From Hyphomicrobiales bacterium (GTDB lineage: Bacteria > Pseudomonadota > Alphaproteobacteria > Rhizobiales > Beijerinckiaceae): 64,000 bases of DNA. The stretch spans positions 121,809 through 185,808 of the forward strand of contig UCLR01000036.1 of assembly GCA_900473415.1 (NCBI GenBank), in the 5' to 3' direction. Below, in pieces: positions 57,339-64,000 of this stretch (the first letter of the stretch is position 1; each line of letters begins with the position of its first letter). The position numbers were made by a program, and so were the translations under genes. The notes beneath the pieces were generated by a model that was not told the DNA's origin, searched no databases, and saw only the letters and a program-made list of their open reading frames with translations.

Positions 57339-58358
57339 ATGGCCGCCTCCGGATTGCCCTTCGACGATATTCGCGAACTCATCGCCGCCATGCCCGGCCC
57401 CGACATGGCGGCGGCCAATGCCGTGCGCGCCCGCGACGCCAACCTGACCAAGCCGGCCGGCAGCCTTGGCCGCATGGAGGAGATCGCCGAATGGCTCGCC
57501 GCCTGGCAGGGCAAGGCGCCGCCCGCGGTGAACCGGCCGCTGGTCTGCGTCTTCGCCGGCAACCATGGCGTCGTGGCGCAGGGCGTCTCGGCCTATCCGC
57601 AGGCGGTGACGCGCCAGATGCTGGAGAACTTCGCCGCCGGCGGCGCTGCGATCAACCAGATCTGTGCGGCCTACGATCTCGGCTTCAAGGTCTTCGACCT
57701 CGCGCTCGACCTGCCGACCGGCGACTTCACGCAAACCGATGCGCTGGACGAGCGTGCCTGCGTCGCCACCATGGCGTTCGGCATGGAGGCCCTGGCCGGC
57801 GGGGCGGACCTGCTCTGCCTCGGCGAGATGGGCATCGGCAACACCACCTCGGCGGCGGCGATCTATGCCGCGCTCTATGGCGGCGAGGCGGCCCATTGGG
57901 TCGGGCGCGGCACGGGCCTCGACGACGAGGGGCTGAAGCGCAAGATTGCGGCGGTCGAAGCCGGAATCGCGCTGCACCGTGCCCATCTCAAGGACCCGCT
58001 GGAGGTGCTGCGCCGTCTCGGCGGCCGTGAGGTCGCGGCGATCTGCGGGGCGATCATCGCCGCGCGCTCGCAACGCATCCCGGTGATCCTCGACGGCTAT
58101 GTCGTGACCGCCGCCGCGGCGATCCTGCACGCGATCGATCCCGCGACGATCGACCACTGCATCGCCGGCCATCTCTCGGCCGAAGGCGCCCACGCCGATG
58201 TGCTCGCCCGACTCGGCAAGGTGCCGCTGCTGGCGCTCGACATGCGGCTGGGCGAGGGCTCGGGCGCGGCACTCGCCGCTGGCCTGGTCAAGGCGGCCGC
58301 CGCCGTTCATTCCGGCATGGCGACCTTCGAGCAGGCGCAGGTGGCCCGGAAGGACTAG
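57339..58358 (+). CDS. cobT: Nicotinate-nucleotide--dimethylbenzimidazole phosphoribosyltransferase
   Basis: A 339-residue enzyme that makes alpha-ribazole phosphate from nicotinate mononucleotide and dimethylbenzimidazole. Motifs are LTKPAGSLGRMEEIAEWLA, VFAGNHGVVAQGVSAYPQAVTRQM, LLCLGEMGIGNTTSAAAIYAAL, and the catalytic Glu near the end in MRLGEGSGAALA. The length fits the family. It is divergent from cobS. I see no cobalamin riboswitch in the short space between them. Confidence 0.96.
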   Translation: MAASGLPFDDIRELIAAMPGPDMAAANAVRARDANLTKPAGSLGRMEEIAEWLAAWQGKAPPAVNRPLVCVFAGNHGVVAQGVSAYPQAVTRQMLENFAAGGAAINQICAAYDLGFKVFDLALDLPTGDFTQTDALDERACVATMAFGMEALAGGADLLCLGEMGIGNTTSAAAIYAALYGGEAAHWVGRGTGLDDEGLKRKIAAVEAGIALHRAHLKDPLEVLRRLGGREVAAICGAIIAARSQRIPVILDGYVVTAAAAILHAIDPATIDHCIAGHLSAEGAHADVLARLGKVPLLALDMRLGEGSGAALAAGLVKAAAAVHSGMATFEQAQVARKD

Positions 58359-59476
58359 CCTTCGTAATCCGTCTTCAACGCCGCCCGCTCGGCGTGGCGC
58401 TCCTGTGCCAGCTCGATCAGGCGGGTCAGCAGCTGCGGATAGGGCAGGCCGGAGGCCTCCATCATCTTCGGATACATGCTGATCGCGGTGAAGCCCGGCA
58501 GCGTGTTGATCTCGTTGAAGAAGAATTCGCCGCTCTTGCGGTCGAGGAAGAAGTCGACCCGCGCCAGCCCGCTGCATTCGAGTGCGACGAAGGCGTCGAT
58601 GGCGAGCTGCCGCACGCGCGCCATCTGGGCGGCGTCGAGCTTCGCCGGCAGGTCGACGGTCGCGCCGTGCTGGTCGATGTACTTCGCCTCGTAGGAGTAG
58701 AACTCGTGCTGCGGCCCGGCATTGAGCTCGCTTGCGACGCTGGCCGTCGGCGGATCGCCGTCGAGCACCGCGATCTCGATCTCACGGGCATCGATGCCCT
58801 GCTCGACCAGCACCTTGGTGTCGTACAGGAAGGCGTCGGTGAGCGCGGTGTCGAGCGCCTCCCAGCTCTTCACCTTATGAACGCCGACGCTGGAGCCCAT
58901 GTTGCAGGGCTTGACGAAGATCGGCAGCGTCAGCTTCTCGCGCGCGGCGTTCGCCGAGCCTTGCGCGTCGCGGCGCCAGTCGCGCCGGGCGATGGCGAGA
59001 TAGGGCGCAACCGGCAGGCCGGCGAGCGCGGCGAGCTTCTTGGCGATGTCCTTGTGCATGCCGACGGCCGAGGCCAGCACGCCCGAACCGACATAAGCCG
59101 CGCCGGCGAGCTCCAGCAGCCCTTGCACCGCGCCGTCCTCGCAGAGCGGGCCGTGGATCACCGGGAAGACCACGTCGACGGGCGGGATCGGCGCAGCCGT
59201 GCTGTCGGCGGGCAGGATCGCGGTCCGCCCGTCGTCTTGGGGTTCCAGTCGGATCGCCGGCGATTCAGCCGGGATCTGCAGACTCTCGGTATTGGCTGCC
59301 TCGATGCGGCGCAGATCGTGGCACTGCCAGCGGCCCTGCTTGTCGATGCTGACCGGCACGGGCTCGAAGCGCTCGCGGTCGAGATAGCGCAGGACGGACG
59401 CTGCCGATTTCAGCGACACCTCGTGCTCGCCTGATTTGCCGCCATAGAGCACGGCGACGCGCGTTTTCCGGTTCAT
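58355..59476 (-). CDS. ddl: D-alanine--D-alanine ligase
   Basis: A 373-residue ATP-grasp ligase of peptidoglycan synthesis. The N-terminus RVAVLYGGKSGEHEVSLKSAASVLRYLD carries the conserved Glu and Ser. HGPLCEDGAVQGLLELAGAAYVGSGVLASAVGMHKDIAKKLAALAGLPVAPYL is the central part. The metal-binding end is CSGLARVDFFLDRKSGEFFFNEINTLPGFT. The length, with an insertion in the first domain, fits the longer DdlA type rather than the roughly 310-residue DdlB type found next to ftsQ. Its stop overlaps the end of cobT on the other strand by four bases. Confidence 0.95.
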   Translation of the reverse strand: MNRKTRVAVLYGGKSGEHEVSLKSAASVLRYLDRERFEPVPVSIDKQGRWQCHDLRRIEAANTESLQIPAESPAIRLEPQDDGRTAILPADSTAAPIPPVDVVFPVIHGPLCEDGAVQGLLELAGAAYVGSGVLASAVGMHKDIAKKLAALAGLPVAPYLAIARRDWRRDAQGSANAAREKLTLPIFVKPCNMGSSVGVHKVKSWEALDTALTDAFLYDTKVLVEQGIDAREIEIAVLDGDPPTASVASELNAGPQHEFYSYEAKYIDQHGATVDLPAKLDAAQMARVRQLAIDAFVALECSGLARVDFFLDRKSGEFFFNEINTLPGFTAISMYPKMMEASGLPYPQLLTRLIELAQERHAERAALKTDYEG

Positions 59477-59576
59477 GGTCCGATGGTCCGATGGGCTGGC
59501 GGCAGAATCGCCCGCGAAGGCGGGCGATCAGCGGTGTCTCTGACGGGTGAGGCAGGATTCGGGCGGCGCGGCGCGC

Positions 59577-61094
59577 TCATGCCGCGCGTGGCTTCGGCTC
59601 AGGCAGGGCAGGCAGGGCATCCATCACGCGCTCGGCCGGCAAGGTGATCGTCACCTCCGTGCCGGCGCGCGGCTTGGACTTCAGGTGGAAGCCGCCGCCA
59701 TGCAGCTCGATCAGCCCTTTGACGATCGGCAGGCCGAGCCCCGAGCCCTGCTCGGCGGTCTTGATCGCCAGCGAGCCGCGTCCGAAGCTCTGCATCACGA
59801 TCGGGATCTCATTCTCGGGAATGCCGGGGCCGGTATCGGTGATCGTGACGTATTGGCCGCCTGTCGCGGTCCAGCCGACCTTGATGGTGATCTCGCCGCC
59901 CTGCGGCGTGAACTTGATCGCGTTCGAGAGGACGTTGAGCACGACCTGCCGGATGGCGCGCTCGTCGGCCCAGACCCTCGGCAGATCGGCCTCGGCCAGC
60001 GCGCGGACGCTCTGCCCCTTGGCCTTGGCGCGCAGCGCCAGCATGTGCTGGCAATCGTCGACGATGCCGGCGAGCGACAGAGCCTCCTCGTTCAGCTCGT
60101 ATTTGCCGGCCTCGATGCGCGAGAGATCGAGGATCTCGTTGATGAGGTTCAGCAGATGCTGGCCCGAGCCGTGGATGTCGCCGGAATATTCCTTGTAGGC
60201 CGCATTGGCGTGCGCGCCGAAGATCTCGTTCTTCATCACCTCGGAGAAGCCCAGGATCGCGTTGAGCGGGGTGCGCAGTTCATGGCTCATCGTCGCGAGG
60301 AAGCGCGACTTGGCGAGGTTCGCCTCCTCGGCCTTGCGCCGGGCCTCGTCGGAATTGGCGTTGGCGGTCTCGAGCTCGGCGATCAGCGCGTCCTTCTCGG
60401 CCCTGAAGCCGATCGAGGCGACGGAGCTGGTGTAGAGCCGGTTGGCCAGGAAGATGAAGAAGAGCTGCGCCGCGGCCGCCATCAGCGCCATGGTGACGCT
60501 GTCCATGTCGCGGCGCTCCCAGAAGAACGCCATGATGCCCGCGATGATGGGGACGAGCCCCGCATAGACCGCGCTCCGAATCGTGGCCGCGAGCATGACG
60601 GTGAGCGCACTCACGATCAGCAGCGCCGTCGTGACGAAGACCTTCGCGCCTGACGCGTCGACGGAGGCGAAGAGCAGCAGCAGCAGCGACCACGAAACGC
60701 CATGGAGACCCTCGCCGATCGTGAAGAGCCGGCGCCAGCGCCTGAGTCTGACCTCGTCCGGCGCCTTGGAGAGATAGCGGCGCGCCAAGGCGACGATGAG
60801 GAGCGTGCTGGCGAGCACCGTCCCGCTCCACAGGGCGACATGGGCGCTCGGCAGCCAGAGGCAGGAGGCCGCGGCCACGCCGGTGACAAGCACCAGCGTG
60901 CCCACCGCGCCGGACAGGCGGTATTGCGCGAAGACGCGCAGCAGCTCGTTGTCGAAGGCGCGCTCAAGGCCGGTCGACGAGGTCAGCCGCTCGCGCACGG
61001 ACTTCACCTCGCGCGAGACGTGCTTGCGGCGCGCCAGCGACGACGGGTCGGGCCCGCGTCCACGCTGCACCTGTTCGGCCGTCACTTCCGGCAT
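59577..61094 (-). CDS. Membrane-bound sensor histidine kinase
   Basis: A 505-residue kinase. Six hydrophobic segments between about residues 55 and 210 form an N-terminal membrane sensor, with no PAS domain seen. A short coiled coil (EKDALIAELETANANSDEARRKAEEANLAKSRF) leads to the HisKA box FLATMSHELRTPLNAILGFSEVMKNEIFG, phosphorylated at about His270. The ATPase has VLNVLSNAIKFTPQGGEI (N box), DTGPGIPE (G1) and GSGLGLPIVKGLIELHGG (G2). No response regulator gene is adjacent. The H-box style, with FSEVMKNEIFG, is typical of the alphaproteobacterial PleC/DivJ-like group. The start at 61094 is tentative; an ATG 33 bases further up is also possible. Confidence 0.92.
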   Translation of the reverse strand: MPEVTAEQVQRGRGPDPSSLARRKHVSREVKSVRERLTSSTGLERAFDNELLRVFAQYRLSGAVGTLVLVTGVAAASCLWLPSAHVALWSGTVLASTLLIVALARRYLSKAPDEVRLRRWRRLFTIGEGLHGVSWSLLLLLFASVDASGAKVFVTTALLIVSALTVMLAATIRSAVYAGLVPIIAGIMAFFWERRDMDSVTMALMAAAAQLFFIFLANRLYTSSVASIGFRAEKDALIAELETANANSDEARRKAEEANLAKSRFLATMSHELRTPLNAILGFSEVMKNEIFGAHANAAYKEYSGDIHGSGQHLLNLINEILDLSRIEAGKYELNEEALSLAGIVDDCQHMLALRAKAKGQSVRALAEADLPRVWADERAIRQVVLNVLSNAIKFTPQGGEITIKVGWTATGGQYVTITDTGPGIPENEIPIVMQSFGRGSLAIKTAEQGSGLGLPIVKGLIELHGGGFHLKSKPRAGTEVTITLPAERVMDALPALPEPKPRAA

Positions 61095-61178
61095 GGTTGA
61101 CGCGTGTATCCTCGTCCCGCCGCGCGGCATGCGCGGACGGCTCGCCATCATGGACACTGAATCGTTAAGCTCTTCCTG

Positions 61179-61730
61179 ATGGCACGCTTCGGATTCGGCA
61201 GCTCCGGTTCGGGACCTTTCGGCTGGCGCCGCGTCAGCCGGCCGGTCGATTTCGTCGTGGCGCTGGGGCTTCTGGGCTTCCTCGCGCTCGCCGGTGCGAT
61301 CCTGCAATATCGCCTCGGGCCGGCACGGGAACTCGTCGGTGCGGCGCAGGCGATTGACGGCGATTCGATGCGCCTGCTCGGCGAGGAGTTGCGGCTCGAA
61401 GGCGTCGATGCTCCGGAATATCGCCAGACCTGCGCCGACGCGAACGGCCGCCCGGTCGCCTGTGGGCAGACGGCGCGCCGTGCCCTGCAGGCCATGCTGG
61501 CGCGAGGCGTCGTCCATTGCGAGATCGGCAAGGTCGATCGCTACGGCCGCGGCCTCGCCCGCTGCCGGCAGGGCGACACCGACATCAACGCGACGCCGGT
61601 GCGGGAGGGGCATGCCGTCGCCTATGGCGGCTACCGCGCCGAGGAGGATGCGGCGCGTGCGGCCGGGCGCGGCCTCTGGGCACTGCGCTTCGAGCAGCCG
61701 GAAGCCTGGCGGCGTGCTCATCCGCGCTGA
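61179..61730 (+). CDS. Thermonuclease-family protein with N-terminal membrane anchor
   Basis: A 183-residue staphylococcal-nuclease-like protein. After a hydrophobic anchor (VDFVVALGLLGFLALAGAILQY) come AIDGDSMRLLGEELRLEGVDAPEYRQTC, with the catalytic Arg and Asp, and DRYGRGLARC with the second Arg. The mature domain probably lies in the periplasm. It is divergent from the histidine kinase, with only 84 bases between. Confidence 0.92.
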   Translation: MARFGFGSSGSGPFGWRRVSRPVDFVVALGLLGFLALAGAILQYRLGPARELVGAAQAIDGDSMRLLGEELRLEGVDAPEYRQTCADANGRPVACGQTARRALQAMLARGVVHCEIGKVDRYGRGLARCRQGDTDINATPVREGHAVAYGGYRAEEDAARAAGRGLWALRFEQPEAWRRAHPR

Positions 61731-61840
61731 GCGGGCCGTTTTCGCCATCATCGCGTCAAGAAACCCCGGCATCTGGTCGCGATACGGTTGACCTGCCGGC
61801 TCTGGCCGTGATCCGGTGCGCCCGGAAACGGAGGGGTCTG

Positions 61841-62452
61841 ATGAAGCTCTACGATGGCGGGCGCGCGCCAAATCCGCGGCGGGTCCGCATCTTCTTCGCG
61901 GAGAAGGGCGTGCCGCTGCCGGAGCTCGTGCCGGTCGACATGACCAATAAGGAGCACAAGACCGCGGCTTTCGCGCGGATGAACCCGTCGCAGCGCCTGC
62001 CGGTGCTGGAGCTCGACGACGGCACGGCGCTGGCCGAGACGATGGCGATCTGCCGCTATCTCGAGGCGCTGCATCCCGAGCCGTCGCTGTTCGGCCGCGA
62101 GGCGAAGGACCAGGCCACGATCGAGATGTGGAACCGCCGCATCGAGCTCGGGCTCTTCGCGAGCGTCACCGCCGTCTTCCGCCATAGCCATCCCTCGATG
62201 GCGGAATTCGAGGAGCAGGTTCCCGAATGGGCGCAGGCCAACCGCGAGCAGATCGAAGACCATCTCTGGCTGCTGGAGCTGCAGCTCGCCGGCAACGATT
62301 TCGTCTGTGGGCAGACGTTGACGGTGGCGGACATCACGGCGGGCATCGCGATCGACTTCATGAAGCCCGCCAAGCTGCCGTTGCCCGAGGATTTCGTGCA
62401 GATCCGGCGCTGGCACAGCGCACTCTCGGGTCGCACAAGCTGGAAGGCATGA
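61841..62452 (+). CDS. Glutathione S-transferase family protein
   Basis: A 203-residue GST. The thioredoxin-like N-terminal domain is MKLYDGGRAPNPRRVRIFFAEKGVPLPELVPVDM, with MNPSQRLPVLELDDGTALAETMAICRYLEALHP as the glutathione-binding part (the LPVLEL and E-T residues). The helical C-terminal domain has FVCGQTLTVADITAGIAIDFM, with the N-capping Asp. GGAGG precedes the ATG. It belongs to a three-gene run with the next two genes, whose starts overlap. Confidence 0.94.
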   Translation: MKLYDGGRAPNPRRVRIFFAEKGVPLPELVPVDMTNKEHKTAAFARMNPSQRLPVLELDDGTALAETMAICRYLEALHPEPSLFGREAKDQATIEMWNRRIELGLFASVTAVFRHSHPSMAEFEEQVPEWAQANREQIEDHLWLLELQLAGNDFVCGQTLTVADITAGIAIDFMKPAKLPLPEDFVQIRRWHSALSGRTSWKA

Positions 62453-62922
62453 TGCGCGCGGCTATTCTGATTGTGCTGGCGTTGCTTGTGCCGTCGGCCG
62501 CTGCCCTGGCTGTCGAACGCCTGAGTGGCGAGGCGATCGAGCGGGCCTTCCGCGGCAACACGGTCTCGGGCCGCTACACCAATGGCGGCTTCTTCACCGA
62601 ATTCCACGATCCCGACGGTCGCGCGCTCGGTCATAATGGCTGGCAACCCAACACCGATGCCTGCTGGATCACCAAGCCGGACAGCATCTGCTACTATTAC
62701 GGCCCGCCGAGCGACCGGACGGTGCACTGCTTTACGGTCGACCTGACCGGTGAACTCTATGTGCTGCGCAATGTCGGCAGTGGCCTCGTCAATGCGCTGG
62801 CCAAGGTCGAGCCCGGTAATCCGCGCAACCACACGGACAACGGCACGCCCTGGTATTGCGACGGCCTGATTTCCCGCGCCCCCGCGCCGCTCATGAGCCG
62901 CAGGCTCGCCCAGGTGCGATGA
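62452..62922 (+). CDS. Small exported cysteine-containing protein of unknown function
   Basis: A 156-residue protein (157 if started at the ATG at 62449). It has a Sec signal, MRAAILIVLALLVPSAAALA. The mature part begins VERLSGEAIERAFRGNTVSGRYTNGGFFTEFHDPDGRALGHNGWQP and has four cysteines (ACW, ICY, VHCF and WYCDG), enough for two disulfides. I do not recognise a named family; the layout resembles small periplasmic lipocalin-like or DUF995-like proteins. It overlaps the GST stop and the next gene start, so it is in the same operon. Confidence 0.75.
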   Translation: MRAAILIVLALLVPSAAALAVERLSGEAIERAFRGNTVSGRYTNGGFFTEFHDPDGRALGHNGWQPNTDACWITKPDSICYYYGPPSDRTVHCFTVDLTGELYVLRNVGSGLVNALAKVEPGNPRNHTDNGTPWYCDGLISRAPAPLMSRRLAQVR

Positions 62923-63545
62923 TCGAGCCGGAGCCGCTCGACACGGTGCTGGCGGAGCTGCGCGCCTGCCGCATCTGCCGCGACGCCCCGCTCTATCCCC
63001 CGCCGCTGCCGCATGAGCCGCGCCCGGTGATCCAGGCCGCGGCGACGGCGCGGCTCTGCATCGCGGGCCAGGCGCCCGGCACGCGTGTCCACGCCAGCGG
63101 CCGCCCCTTCACCGACCCCTCCGGCGTGCGCCTGCGCAGCTGGCTCGGCATCGACGAAAGCGTCTTCTACGATGCCTCGAAGGTCGCCATCGTGCCGATG
63201 GGGCATTGCTTTCCGGGGCTCGACGCCAAGGGCGGGGACAAGCCCCCCCGCCGCGAATGCGCCCCGACCTGGCGCAGGCGCGTCTTCGCAGCCCTGCCGC
63301 GGATCGAACTCGTGCTGGCGATCGGCCGCTATGCCCAGGGCTGGCATCTCGGCGCTGACAATGCCGCGAGCCTCTCTGGAACCGTGGCGAGCTGGCGGGA
63401 AATCCTGGCCCGCCCGACGCATCCGCGCATCCTGCCGCTGCCGCACCCCTCCTGGCGCAACAACGCCTGGCTCAGGCGCAATCCCTGGTTCGAGGCGGAG
63501 TTGGTTCCGGTGCTGCGGGCCGAGGTTGCGCGGCTCCTGGCTTGA
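62919..63545 (+). CDS. Uracil-DNA glycosylase-family protein (Fe-S type)
   Basis: A 208-residue protein of the uracil-DNA glycosylase superfamily. The active-site loop is LCIAGQAPGTRVHASGRPFTDPSGVRLRSWLGI. Four cysteines, two in LRACRICRDAP and two in GHCFPG and RRECAPTW, fit the iron-sulfur cluster seen in family 4/5 enzymes. LPLPHPSWRNNAWLRRNPWF near the C-terminus is the conserved H-P-S motif. Start at 62919 overlaps the previous stop by four bases. It may excise uracil or another damaged base; which one is not certain. Confidence 0.9.
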   Translation: MIEPEPLDTVLAELRACRICRDAPLYPPPLPHEPRPVIQAAATARLCIAGQAPGTRVHASGRPFTDPSGVRLRSWLGIDESVFYDASKVAIVPMGHCFPGLDAKGGDKPPRRECAPTWRRRVFAALPRIELVLAIGRYAQGWHLGADNAASLSGTVASWREILARPTHPRILPLPHPSWRNNAWLRRNPWFEAELVPVLRAEVARLLA

Positions 63546-63608
63546 GCTGGACGAGACCTGAAGCGTTGCAAGGCCTTGAGCGAGTGCTGACGTTGCACGA
63601 AACCACGC

Positions 63609-63705
63609 CGTCATCCCGGACAAGCGGCTTTAGCCGCGCCGATCCGGGATCCATCGTAGAGCGCTCAAGCTTTACGATGGATCCCGGGGCAAGCCCGGGA
63701 TGACG
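63609..63705. repeat. Intergenic palindromic repeat, family A (copy 2)
   Basis: A 97-base element with the same CGTCATCCCGGA start and CCGGGATGACG end as the copy at 13376-13482, and the same inner GGATCCATCGTA/TACGATGGATCC dyad. It lies between two convergent genes. Confidence 0.85.
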
Positions 63706-63734
63706 CCCGTGTTTCGGGTCGAGATCAATACTCG

Positions 63735-64000
63735 CTAATAGCGGAACGGGCGCGAATCGAGCCCACGATCCACCTGACCCTGCACGCTGAGCACGGAGCG
63801 GACGGGGCCGAGCGCGGTCTGCCCGCGGCTTTCGAGATAGACCAGCCCGTCGGCGCGGCTGCCATAGCGGCTGTGCGAGCTCTTGCCGAACTCGGCGCGG
63901 ACCGCCCCGCCGACCCGCACGCAGAATGAGGAGCCTTCCATCCGCACGAAGCCCGCGCCGTATTCCGGGCAGGGGCGGGCGCCCTTGGCCTGCGCTGGGG
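63735..64000 (-). CDS. Porin-like protein fragment, C-terminal part (runs off the window end)
   Basis: The last 88 residues of a protein whose start lies beyond the window. It contains RPCPEYGAGFVRMEGSSFCVRVGGAVRAEFG, which resembles the N-terminal strand of Rhizobiales porins of the Porin_2 family (C-x-x-YG-x-GF...C-x-x-VGG). It ends in an aromatic residue, RPFRY, as outer-membrane barrels do. Only about 70 residues follow the porin motif, so it is not a complete porin. Whether it is a small outer-membrane protein of its own kind or a truncated porin cannot be decided here. Confidence 0.6.
   Translation of the reverse strand, partial: PAQAKGARPCPEYGAGFVRMEGSSFCVRVGGAVRAEFGKSSHSRYGSRADGLVYLESRGQTALGPVRSVLSVQGQVDRGLDSRPFRY

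Overview
The window is a gene-dense, GC-rich (about 65% by eye) chromosomal segment of an alphaproteobacterium. Family content (AtzE/AtzG/AtzF-type amidohydrolases, many ABC and TRAP uptake systems, several FCD-type GntR regulators, Rhizobiales-style intergenic palindromes and a porin-like terminal fragment) fits the Hyphomicrobiales, perhaps a Bosea-like genus. The genus is inference. No rRNA, tRNA, CRISPR array, transposase or phage gene was found.

Region 1 (1-11.5 kb) starts with the tail of an IclR regulator. It continues with a probable organosulfur-amino-acid salvage locus: flavin reductase, two paralogous GNAT acetyltransferases, a CysB-type LysR regulator, two flavin-dependent monooxygenases (one NtaA/SnaA/DszA-like), a polar-amino-acid ABC transporter whose permease and ATPase are fused, two tandem solute-binding proteins and an amine oxidase of the sarcosine / N-methyltryptophan oxidase family. 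The parts list resembles the Bacillus pathways that salvage S-substituted cysteines by acetylation and oxidative C-S cleavage.

Region 2 (11.6-24.5 kb) is a nitrogen-scavenging locus: a peptide-type ABC transporter with a fused double ATPase, an AtzH/HpxZ-like protein, a GntR regulator, allophanate hydrolase (AtzF), a biuret-hydrolase-like cysteine hydrolase, an NCS2-type permease, AtzG and AtzE. The ring-opening enzyme AtzD is absent. The same short motif lies upstream of both arms.

Region 3 (24.7-32.9 kb) holds dusA, a PhzF protein, a GYD protein, an orphan peptide-type binding protein with a creatininase-family hydrolase, and an HpaB/HpaC-type two-component flavin monooxygenase with a MarR regulator and a well-placed operator.

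Region 4 (33.1-39.9 kb) is one tightly coupled minus-strand operon for a sugar acid or similar carboxylate: GntR, TtuC-like dehydrogenase, Gfo/Idh/MocA oxidoreductase, TRAP transporter DctPQM and an SMP-30 lactonase.

Region 5 (40.1-50.7 kb) is a minus-strand operon with a complete Dpp-type ABC transporter, two amidohydrolases (one CodA-like, one lacking the usual HxH) and a hydantoin/Asp-Glu racemase. It diverges from a GntR regulator and a flavin reductase, with an inverted repeat between them.

Region 6 (50.7-64 kb) looks like core genome: ArsR/SRPBCC pair on a probable leaderless promoter, DUF899 and tandem DUF1428 proteins, a Tat-exported SMP-30 protein, TauE/SafE, GNAT, DUF1289, cobS, cobT, ddl, a histidine kinase, a nuclease, a GST, a small exported protein, a uracil-DNA glycosylase-like protein and the end of a porin-like protein. 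At least three types of long intergenic palindrome are scattered through the window.
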